Assembly: GCA_963665575.2 (NCBI GenBank)
Contig: CAXXDW010000004.1
Span: 186,001 to 250,000 of the forward strand
From: Rariloculus sp963665575
Lineage (GTDB): Bacteria > Pseudomonadota > Gammaproteobacteria > Steroidobacterales > Rariloculaceae
Reading direction: 5' to 3'
Length of the DNA: 64,000 bases
The notes below the pieces were generated by a model, which saw only the letters and a list, made by a program, of their open reading frames with translations, did not search any database and was not told the DNA's origin. The position numbers were made by a program, and so were the translations under genes. Position 1 is the first letter of the stretch. Each line of letters starts with the position of its first letter. Of this stretch, positions 53,143-60,826 are shown piece after piece.

Positions 53143-54531
53143 ATGTCGACCGCCCTTCTCAGGCGACTGCCTGCAATCGACAAGTGGCTCGTATCGGACC
53201 CGGGCGCCGCGCTCTGCGCGGAGTTCTCGCGTCCGGAAGTGTTGGCCGTCATGCGCGAACACCTTGCCCGAGTCAGGCGCGAGGTCGGCAACGGCGCGAC
53301 CGAACTGCCCGAGTTCGAGAGCCGGCAGTACGCCCAGTTGCTGCGTGCCGATCTCGTCGCCCGCAGGCAGGCGAGCCTCAAGCGCACGATCAACGCGACG
53401 GGCATCGTCGTGCACACGAATCTCGGCCGGGCGCCACTCGCTCCCGAGGCACTCGCCGCGGTCGAGCGCATTGCGCGGGACTATTCCAATCTTGAATTCG
53501 ATCTCGACACGGGCAAGCGCGGCTCGCGGCAAACGCACGTCGAAACGCTGCTGACGGAGCTCACCGGCGCACAGGCCGCGCTGGCCGTCAACAACTGTGC
53601 CGCCGCGCTCATGCTCGTGCTGCATGCGTTCGCCAACCGCCGGGAAGTCGTCATCTCGCGCGGCGAACTCATCGAAATCGGAGGCTCCTTCCGGATGCCC
53701 GACGTGATCGCCGAAAGCGGCGCGATCATGGTCGAGGTCGGAACGACGAACAAGACGTCGCTGGCGGACTACGAATCCGCCGTGAACGACGAGACTCGCA
53801 TCCTGCTTGCAAGCCACCCGAGCAATTACCGTGTCATCGGCTTCACCGCCAAACCGACTCTTGCCGAACTCTCGGGTCTGGCTGCTAAGCGCGGTCTCGT
53901 TTTCGTTCAGGACCTCGGCAGCGGCAGCCTTATCGACATTGCCGCACCGGGATTCGAGGGCGAGCCGACGGTCCCCGACAGCATCGCCGCCGGCGTCGAT
54001 CTCGTGACCTTCAGCGGCGACAAGCTGCTTGGCGGGCCGCAGGCCGGCGTCGTCGTCGGCCGTGCCGACCTCATCGGGACCATCAGGCGCAGGCCCATGG
54101 CGCGCGCGCTCAGGATCGACAAGCTGTCGCTCGCCGCGCTCGAAGCCACGCTGCGCCTCTACCTGCCGCCGCACGACCCCATGGCCAAGGTGCCTGTCCT
54201 GCGCATGATCGGCGAATCGAAGGCCAGCGTTGAAGCGCGCTCGAAGCGCCTGACGGAAGAGCTGTCCGTCCACACCGGCTTGCGCTCAGAACTCGCCGAC
54301 GGCGTGAGCTTCGCAGGCGGCGGCGCGCTGCCGATGAGCGAGATTCCGACCAAAGTCATCAGGCTCGCGGTCGATCACGTCAGCGCGACCGATCTTGCGG
54401 GCCAACTCCGCGCTCGCGATCCCGCCGTGATCGGCCGCATCGCGAACGACGCGCTGACGCTCGATCTGAGAACCGTAGCGCCGGAGGAAACCGGCGAACT
54501 CGTCGCCGCGATCGCAGAGCTTGTAGCGTGA
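53143..54531 (+). CDS. selA: L-seryl-tRNA(Sec) selenium transferase
   Basis: 462 residues, PLP enzyme that turns seryl-tRNA(Sec) into selenocysteyl-tRNA(Sec) using selenophosphate. The PLP-binding lysine is K294 in TFSGDKLLGGPQAG; the N-terminal AIDKWL and RTINATGIVVHTNLGRAPL segments match the family. The stop at 54529-54531 overlaps a GTG in a GTGACC context that resembles the selB start. It begins the sel cluster and reads toward selB and the tRNA gene. Confidence 0.96.
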   Translation: MSTALLRRLPAIDKWLVSDPGAALCAEFSRPEVLAVMREHLARVRREVGNGATELPEFESRQYAQLLRADLVARRQASLKRTINATGIVVHTNLGRAPLAPEALAAVERIARDYSNLEFDLDTGKRGSRQTHVETLLTELTGAQAALAVNNCAAALMLVLHAFANRREVVISRGELIEIGGSFRMPDVIAESGAIMVEVGTTNKTSLADYESAVNDETRILLASHPSNYRVIGFTAKPTLAELSGLAAKRGLVFVQDLGSGSLIDIAAPGFEGEPTVPDSIAAGVDLVTFSGDKLLGGPQAGVVVGRADLIGTIRRRPMARALRIDKLSLAALEATLRLYLPPHDPMAKVPVLRMIGESKASVEARSKRLTEELSVHTGLRSELADGVSFAGGGALPMSEIPTKVIRLAVDHVSATDLAGQLRARDPAVIGRIANDALTLDLRTVAPEETGELVAAIAELVA

Positions 54532-54646
54532 CCGCCCGGACTGTGCTCGTCTCGATCGGCGGTGTGTTCGCGGACTGTCCCCGCGAAAGCGCGGCCGCGA
54601 CAGCAGGGACCGTGGCGTGACCGCCCAGTTGACGCTCGGCGTGATC
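54528..54646 (+). repeat. Apparent duplication of the selB start region
   Basis: GCGTGACCGCCC occurs at 54526-54537 over the selA stop and again at 54615-54626 at the true selB start, 89 bp apart. The following bases keep a loose likeness (first copy reads MTARTVLVSIGG, second MTAQLTLGVIGH). This suggests an 89-bp duplication or insertion that moved the selB start away from an original GTGA overlap with selA. Confidence 0.4.
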
Positions 54647-56515
54647 GGTCACGTCGACCACGGCAAGACCGCGCTCGTCAGGGCACTGACCGGCATCGAG
54701 ACGGATCGGCTCAGAGAGGAACAGGAGCGCGGCCTGTCGATCGTGCTCGGTTTTTCCTGGCTTCAGACGAGTCGCGGGATCATCGATCTCATCGACGTTC
54801 CGGGGCACGAGGACTTCGTTCGGGCGATGATCTCCGGCGCCACCGGGGTCGACGGCATCATCCTTCTCGTCGCCGCGAACGAAGGCGTCATGCCGCAGAC
54901 CCGTGAGCACTTCGATATCGCGCGTCTGCTCGGCGTCGACCGCGGCATCGTCGTGATCAGCAAGGCCGATCTCGTCTCGGCGCAAGAACTTGAGGCGACG
55001 ATCGAGCGAATCCGCGCCTTCGTCCGCGGCACTCAATTGGAGTCCGCGACTGTCGTCGTAACCTCTGCGAACAGCGGACTCGGGCTCACCGAACTGAAGG
55101 CCGAACTCGAAGCGCTCGAGATGCCTGTCGATCGCTCCGACGGACGCGACTTCTACCTGCCGCTCGATCGCGTTTTCACGATGCGGGGATTCGGACTCGT
55201 CGCGACCGGAACGCTGCGCGGCGGCTCGCTGCGCAGCAACGCGCGCATCGAAATCATGCCGGGCGGCGTGCCGGCAACGGTGCGGGCACTGCAGATTCAC
55301 AACAGCGGCACGGCCGCAGCGCACCCGGGGCAGCGCGTGGCCGTCAACCTGCGCAACGTCAAGCGCGAAGACGTCAGGCGCGGCGATACGCTCGCTTCGC
55401 CGGGCCTCCTGACGCCCACGCGGCGCATCAACGCAGAACTCGACCTGCTCGAGAATCACGAGGAAGCGCTCAGGAACAGCGCCACCGTCCGCCTGCTCAT
55501 CGGGACGACCGAGGCCATGGCCCGGATCCGACTGCTCGACAAACGGGAACTCGAACCGGGCGGCACGGCCCTCGTCCAGTTGCGCTGCGACCGCGATATC
55601 GCGACGCATGCCGGCGAACGGTTCCTGATCCGCAGCTACTCGCCGATGCGCACGATCGGCGGCGGCCGGATCCTCGAGGTCAACGCCCGCCGGCACCGGC
55701 GCTTCGACGAATCGGTCACGAGCCGTCTCAGGGCAACGGCGGGCGGCGACCCCGTCGCGATTCTCAGCGGACTGCTCGCCGAGGCCGGCACGCAAGGCGT
55801 CGACATTGACGAGATTTCGGAGCGCCTGGGCCTCACGGAAGACGCGCTCGATCCGGTCGTCGGAGCACTCGACCCGGTTCTGATCGATGATGACACCTTC
55901 GTCGAGCGCGCCGCCTTCGACTCATTGAACGAACGGCTCGTCGCGGCGCTCGAAGCGTTTCACGAAGCAAATCCCCGGCAGCGCGGTCTCACGGCCGGCA
56001 GCCTGCGCTCGGCACTCGATGACGCGCCGGCTGAAGAGGTCTTCCGGCAGGCGCTTGCCGGACTCACGTCAGCCGGCAGGATCGAGTCCGACCGGGGCAT
56101 GTTGCGCGTGGCGGGCTTCGATCCTCTCGCAGGCCTTTCCGAACATGAGCGCAGCCTGTCGGACCGCCTCGAGCGCATGTTCCTCGACAGCGGGATCCAG
56201 CCTCCGCCACCGGCAGGCGTCATCGGCAACGACCGAACGAAACGCAAGCTCTTCCAGCTCCTGCTCGACAGCGGCCAGCTCGTCCGACTCAGGACCTACG
56301 ACCGCGGCTCCAATATCGTCGTGCATGCAGCGGTCCTCAGGGATGTCGAGGCCGAGATCAAGGCGCAGTATCCTTATCCTGAGCAGTTCGCGCTGTCCCA
56401 GGTTCGCGATCTGCTCGATTCGACGCGCAAGTACGTCGTGCCGGTCATGGAGCATCTGGACGCCGCCGGTGTTACCGTGCGCCTCGGCAACCTGCGGCGT
56501 TTGCGGGAACGGTGA
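54617..56515 (+). CDS. selB: Selenocysteine-specific elongation factor
   Basis: 632 residues; delivers Sec-tRNA to UGA codons with a SECIS element. GTPase motifs GHVDHGKTAL (11-20), DVPGHEDFVRAM (60-71) and SKADLV; the EF-Tu-like domains follow to about 350. The C-terminal winged helices are recognised by their Leu/Arg-rich pattern, ending in VPVMEHLDAAGVTVRLGNLR. GTG start at 54617 with AGGGA upstream. 85 bp after selA (see the duplication entry) and 121 bp before the tRNA-Sec gene. Confidence 0.95.
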   Translation: MTAQLTLGVIGHVDHGKTALVRALTGIETDRLREEQERGLSIVLGFSWLQTSRGIIDLIDVPGHEDFVRAMISGATGVDGIILLVAANEGVMPQTREHFDIARLLGVDRGIVVISKADLVSAQELEATIERIRAFVRGTQLESATVVVTSANSGLGLTELKAELEALEMPVDRSDGRDFYLPLDRVFTMRGFGLVATGTLRGGSLRSNARIEIMPGGVPATVRALQIHNSGTAAAHPGQRVAVNLRNVKREDVRRGDTLASPGLLTPTRRINAELDLLENHEEALRNSATVRLLIGTTEAMARIRLLDKRELEPGGTALVQLRCDRDIATHAGERFLIRSYSPMRTIGGGRILEVNARRHRRFDESVTSRLRATAGGDPVAILSGLLAEAGTQGVDIDEISERLGLTEDALDPVVGALDPVLIDDDTFVERAAFDSLNERLVAALEAFHEANPRQRGLTAGSLRSALDDAPAEEVFRQALAGLTSAGRIESDRGMLRVAGFDPLAGLSEHERSLSDRLERMFLDSGIQPPPPAGVIGNDRTKRKLFQLLLDSGQLVRLRTYDRGSNIVVHAAVLRDVEAEIKAQYPYPEQFALSQVRDLLDSTRKYVVPVMEHLDAAGVTVRLGNLRRLRER

Positions 56516-56636
56516 ACGATTTCCGGCGCGGCATGGAGAAGTCGACATCGGTGTTACAGTGCCCACCGGCAAGGTGCGGCGCTTCGGCTAACGCTCACTC
56601 GAGTCGACCGCCTCACGAAGAGATTGCGAATCGTAC

Positions 56637-56729
56637 GGAGGTGAATGGAGTCTGGTGACTCCCCTGGTCTTCAAAACCAGTGGCGCGGTAATCCCGGGCG
56701 GCGGGTTCGATTCCCGTCCACCTCCGCCA
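56637..56729 (+). tRNA. selC: tRNA-Sec (anticodon UCA)
   Basis: Reads a selenocysteine tRNA of about 93 nt including an encoded CCA. The acceptor 5' strand GGAGGTG pairs with CACCTCC; the anticodon arm CTGGT-CTTCAAA-ACCAG holds TCA; a long extra arm and the T arm CGGG-TTCGATT-CCCG follow. The long D stem and variable arm are typical of SelC. It lies just downstream of selB and is transcribed in the same direction. Confidence 0.93.
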
Positions 56730-56854
56730 CTCCCACCTGAGCCCGGCGAACGGGACGCCCCGGCGGATGGCCCCGGTCGGATGACCGTGGCTGTTGTAAC
56801 AACAGTCGCGGCCGTTCGGTAGAACGTCCAGCGCATAGCTGTTTTTCACGTCGC

Positions 56855-57742
56855 ATGGCATCGCGGGTAGTGCTGCTTGGCCCCGACGGGCAACTCGGGC
56901 ACGACCTGCGTCGCGCCCATGCGGCCGCTGGCGACCGATTCGAACTGCAAGCACTGCCACGCGCGGACCTTGATATCGCGGCTCCGGGAGAGATCGAGCA
57001 TGTGCTCGGCGACAGGCGCTTCGACGTTCTCGTGAACTGCGCCGCGTTTACGGAGGTCGACGCGGCGGAAGACGACGCCGCGAGCGCCTTCGCGGTCAAC
57101 GCGCACGCGGTTCGCTCGCTCGCGGCGGTCTGCGCGGCCAGAAAGGCGCGGTTCATCCACATCAGCACCGATTACGTATTCGGCGGCGACGCCTCACGCA
57201 AGCGACCGCTGCCCGAAGGCACGCCAGTCGCACCCGTCAACGTCTACGGCGAGTCGAAGGCGCTTGGCGAGACGCTCGCCCGCGAGGCGCACGACGATGT
57301 CGTGGTCGTACGAACCGCGTCCCTGTTCGGTGCGGCCGGAACCGGCGGCCGGGGCGGCAATTTCGTCGAAAGCGTCATCCGCGACGGGAAGGAATCGGGC
57401 TCGCTGCGCGTCGTTGACGACCGCACGATGTCACCGACCTCAAGCGCGGATGTCGCCCGCGTTCTGATACGCATGGTCACCCAAGGCTGCGCCGCGGGCT
57501 GCTATCACGTGGTCAACTCGGGATCTGCGACATGGTTCGAATTCGCGCGTGCCGTCGTACGCGGCGCCGGCATCGAAGCGATCGTGACACCCTGTCCCGC
57601 CAGCGAATACTCCTACCGCGCCGCCAGGCCGCGTTACAGCGTGCTCGACAACTCGAAGGCCGCGACCGTTTTCGGCGCGATGTCGTCATGGCAGGATGCG
57701 CTCGATCGCTACCTGCACCTTCGGGGACATCGGCAAGTGTAG
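56855..57742 (+). CDS. rfbD: dTDP-4-dehydrorhamnose reductase
   Basis: 295-residue RmlD/RfbD-type short-chain reductase; last step of dTDP-L-rhamnose synthesis. LLGPDGQLG near the N-terminus is the NADPH site, NCAAFTEVDAAEDDAASAFAVN is the family segment, STDYVFGG and YGESKALGE contain the catalytic Thr/Tyr-x3-Lys. No rfbA/B/C is in the window, so it stands alone within the sel region. It starts 126 bp after the tRNA gene. Confidence 0.9.
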   Translation: MASRVVLLGPDGQLGHDLRRAHAAAGDRFELQALPRADLDIAAPGEIEHVLGDRRFDVLVNCAAFTEVDAAEDDAASAFAVNAHAVRSLAAVCAARKARFIHISTDYVFGGDASRKRPLPEGTPVAPVNVYGESKALGETLAREAHDDVVVVRTASLFGAAGTGGRGGNFVESVIRDGKESGSLRVVDDRTMSPTSSADVARVLIRMVTQGCAAGCYHVVNSGSATWFEFARAVVRGAGIEAIVTPCPASEYSYRAARPRYSVLDNSKAATVFGAMSSWQDALDRYLHLRGHRQV

Positions 57743-57856
57743 TCGCACCCGGCTGAGCACCTCGCCGTCCGGGACAGCCGCCGTCGCGTCATGAACTGGC
57801 CCGATTGCCTCCTCCGTCCAAACAACGACCGCGCAAGCAACCAGCGACTCCAGCCT

Positions 57857-58846
57857 TCATTCGACGATCTCGTACTTCTCCCAGAGGTTCGCGGATTGAG
57901 TGGAGGACAGGTTGGGAGGCAGGTAGCGGCAGTCCGGGTGGTTCATGCGCTCGACCACGCTGGCATGGATCTTCGCCCCATGCGGAATCCTGCGCGTACG
58001 CTTGCCGCGCATCTTCCAGAAACCGCTGAAGGATTGATGAATCCGGTCGTATGGGTCTTGGCGGCGCTCGGCGAGTTCGACCTGTTCCACATGCAGCCCG
58101 CAGGCCACGGCCTTGTCGAGCATCCAGTGCAACGCGATGTGGCACAGGCCGCGCTCGTCGAACCAGCCACCGACATCGGAGTGACAGCCGGCGAACCAGA
58201 CCTGCTCGATCGTCTGGCCGTCGGCGGCGTTTGCCTCATCCCACGGAAACGGCGCGAAGTCCCGCCGTTTCTCGTCGATCGCGAGCGCATGATAGGCGTG
58301 CGCGACGTCGGAATTGAGCCGCGCATCATGGAACCGTTTGCCGGCGTGCAGCGCGAGCGATTCGACGGTGTCCCACACGCCGATGAAGTGGACGGGACAG
58401 TGCCGGCCGAAGGACTCGCGGAAGCCTTGCGCGACGTTTTCGTTGTCGGCGCTGTTGTAGATCTTTGTCGCGTACTCGACGAGATTGTCGTGTCCCTCGT
58501 CAAGCAGCCCGCACTTGTGGAGCATTCCAGCCAGCGAGCGCACGGTGAACGCACCTCGGCTGAAGCCGAAGAGATACACGCGATCGCCGTCCTCGTAGCT
58601 GCCCATCAGGCAGCGGTACGCATCCTCGACGTTCTTCTGCAGGCCGTATCCGGTGGCCTGATCGCCCAGGGCGCGCAGCGTGCCGACCTCCTCGTGATAC
58701 TCCCAGCCCCCCGTGCCGACACCGGGGTCGTACCAGGCGACCTGCCGCTCGTCCTTCTCGACGAGCACGTAGGTGTCCACGACGTTCGTGTTGTTGCGTC
58801 CGTATTCATTGCCGGTGCCGTCACAGCAGATGACGATGTTCTTCAT
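57857..58846 (-). CDS. DUF2235 alpha/beta hydrolase
   Basis: 329 residues. NIVICCDGTGNEYGRNNTNV at the N-terminus and the nucleophile elbow GFSRGAFTVRSLAGM are diagnostic for DUF2235; EQVWFAGCHSDVGGW follows. Members are phospholipase-like and some are type VI secretion effectors, but no T6SS genes are near. No export signal. The ATG overlaps the stop of a 44-codon gene upstream (ATGA). Confidence 0.87.
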   Translation of the reverse strand: MKNIVICCDGTGNEYGRNNTNVVDTYVLVEKDERQVAWYDPGVGTGGWEYHEEVGTLRALGDQATGYGLQKNVEDAYRCLMGSYEDGDRVYLFGFSRGAFTVRSLAGMLHKCGLLDEGHDNLVEYATKIYNSADNENVAQGFRESFGRHCPVHFIGVWDTVESLALHAGKRFHDARLNSDVAHAYHALAIDEKRRDFAPFPWDEANAADGQTIEQVWFAGCHSDVGGWFDERGLCHIALHWMLDKAVACGLHVEQVELAERRQDPYDRIHQSFSGFWKMRGKRTRRIPHGAKIHASVVERMNHPDCRYLPPNLSSTQSANLWEKYEIVE

Positions 58847-58977
58847 GGTCGAGCGCCTCCGAAGGTGTTGTCCGGGTCGAGCGCGAGTTCGATCAGGTCG
58901 GAGTAGCGGATCACGGTCAGGACGGCAGCGCGCGCAAACTCACCGTACCTGTCCGAAACCGCGCGTCGATCGGGCAT
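58843..58977 (-). CDS. Small protein coupled to the DUF2235 gene
   Basis: 44 residues from the ATG at 58977 (MPDRRAVSDRYGEFARAAVL). It has a mid hydrophobic/aliphatic helix and ends FGGARP. The stop overlaps the DUF2235 start by ATGA, which supports translation. No family recognised; it may be an immunity or adaptor protein for the hydrolase, which is only a guess. Confidence 0.45.
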   Translation of the reverse strand: MPDRRAVSDRYGEFARAAVLTVIRYSDLIELALDPDNTFGGARP

Positions 58978-59169
58978 GGCCGCTCCTGTCGGATCTGTCT
59001 TCGCGCAAACGCCGAAACATACCCAAGCGTCGCATCGATGTCTCGTACCGAATCTGGGTTTCTGCACACTTCAACGAGGTTGGCCACGCTATGGTTGCCG
59101 GTGTAATAATCTCTCTGCCCTTTGCGAGACCGGAAACCTGAACACAGCGACGAACTCAAGGCGCCTGGC

Positions 59170-59946
59170 GTGAAAGCACGCGCCGGCGCGCGCGCTGCGA
59201 TAGCCGTGGCGGCAGGCGTCACGGTTGCCGCTTCGCTTTGGCTCAACTCGGCTCGAAGTCAAGGCGGCGACGCACGTATCGAAGGGGAGCCCACATCGGA
59301 ATTTCACTTCGCGCGGCTCGTATACAACAACGCAAGGGCCGGTCGTTGGGGCGCCGGCTGGCGCACGGACTACGCCGACGCGGAATACCACCTGATGCAG
59401 GGCATCAACCGGCTGACGCGCGTCGACGGCGCAGAAGTCGACTGGTCCGGCGGCGGCGGCCGTCTCATCACGCTCAACGACGACCGCGTTTTCGATTATC
59501 CCTGGCTCTACGCGGTCGAGGTCGGCCAGTGGTACCTGAACGACCAGGAAGCGGCCCTCCTCCGGGAATATCTCGAACGCGGCGGCTTTCTCATGGTCGA
59601 CGACTTCTGGGGCGAGTACGAGTGGTCGATATTCACCGATTCGATGCTGCGTGTGTTCCCCGACCGGCCGATCGTCGACCTGCCCGAGGACCACGAACTG
59701 CTGCACGTCCTCTACGATCTCGATCAGCGCACGCAGATCCCCGGGCGCGGCGGACAGCGGCGCAATCTTGTCCCTCGGTGGCGGGGCATCTTCGACGATG
59801 ACGGCCAGCTCATGGTCGCGATCAACTTCAACATGGACATGGGCGATGCCTGGGAGCACGCCGACGATCCGTGGTACCCCGAACCGATGACGGCGCTCGC
59901 CTATCGTTTCGCCGTGAACTACCTGATCTACTCGATGACGCACTGA
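59170..59946 (+). CDS. DUF4159 domain protein
   Basis: 258 residues; N-terminal basic and hydrophobic stretch (GARAAIAVAAGVTVAASLWL) is a signal peptide or anchor. FHFARLVYNNARAGRW, WRTDYADAEYHLMQGINRLT and FLMVDDFWGEYEW are DUF4159 features. Starts GTG 59170 or TTG 59122; 59170 makes a standard signal peptide. Role unknown; often found with aerotolerance-type membrane proteins and MoxR ATPases, none of which are here. Divergent from the small DUF2235 neighbour. Confidence 0.82.
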   Translation: MKARAGARAAIAVAAGVTVAASLWLNSARSQGGDARIEGEPTSEFHFARLVYNNARAGRWGAGWRTDYADAEYHLMQGINRLTRVDGAEVDWSGGGGRLITLNDDRVFDYPWLYAVEVGQWYLNDQEAALLREYLERGGFLMVDDFWGEYEWSIFTDSMLRVFPDRPIVDLPEDHELLHVLYDLDQRTQIPGRGGQRRNLVPRWRGIFDDDGQLMVAINFNMDMGDAWEHADDPWYPEPMTALAYRFAVNYLIYSMTH

Positions 59947-60038
59947 GCCGACGGCGCCCCTTCGGCACTCATTTCGGTACAGCAATCGAACGCGCCGTTA
60001 CACCGCAAATGCACTGCGAGAGATTGCAGGAAGGCGAG

Positions 60039-60713
60039 TCAGTCCTTGCGTCCCACGAGAAGCGTGTTCGGGCGATCGAGCCAGACGCATTCGGCATGAA
60101 ATCCGGCGTCGCGCATCGCGGCAAGTTCGTCATCGAGCGGGAAGTAAGTGTCCTCCTCCGACCACTCGTCGAAGTGCTCATAAGCGCGCTTTTCCTCGAT
60201 GCCGCACGAAACCAGGTGGGCCGCCCATAGACGGTAGGTGCGCTCGCGGACAGCGGGGTGTGCGCTGACGGTCACGTCGGCATTCACGAATACCCCTCCG
60301 GGACGCAGCGCCCGGTGAATCCTTTCGTATGCGGCAAGTTTCCCTTTCAGTGTCGGAACGTGATGCAAGGCCAGCGACGTCGCCACCGCGTCACATTGGG
60401 GGAGCGGCGCATCGTAGGAACTCTCGCTCAAGCGCGCACGGGTGCCGAACCGCTTGAGCCTGACGCGCGCCCTGGCAAGCATTTCCGGGTCGATATCGAT
60501 GGCTTGAACGCAACCGACCTCGTCATGTTTCAGGATGGCTTCGGCCAGGGCGCCGGTCCCGACGCCGAGATCGAGGACCAGATCCGGGCGGATTGCGGCG
60601 ATTTCATCGGCCGCGCGCTTCAATCCTTCTTCGTAGCCCGGGATGAACGTGCGGATGCTGTCGTCGTAGGTGTCGATCGCCAGGCGAAGATGAGTACGGA
60701 CGGAGTGGCTCAT
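60039..60713 (-). CDS. SAM-dependent methyltransferase
   Basis: 224 residues, class I Rossmann methyltransferase. VLDLGVGTGALAEAIL is motif I, QAIDIDPEMLARAR motif II and LRPGGVFVNADVT motif post-III. Substrate unknown. It stands between DUF4159 (convergent) and the selD fusion on the same strand, with a 113-bp gap. No signal peptide. Confidence 0.85.
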   Translation of the reverse strand: MSHSVRTHLRLAIDTYDDSIRTFIPGYEEGLKRAADEIAAIRPDLVLDLGVGTGALAEAILKHDEVGCVQAIDIDPEMLARARVRLKRFGTRARLSESSYDAPLPQCDAVATSLALHHVPTLKGKLAAYERIHRALRPGGVFVNADVTVSAHPAVRERTYRLWAAHLVSCGIEEKRAYEHFDEWSEEDTYFPLDDELAAMRDAGFHAECVWLDRPNTLLVGRKD

Positions 60714-60826
60714 GGATCAATCGCGGTGCGGTGGTTCATGGACGCTCGTGTGCGAAGCCAATTTGCACCGTCAAGTTTATCTGTCCCTGGCGTCGATTGT
60801 TCGCACTGCCTTGCCCACGTAGTACG

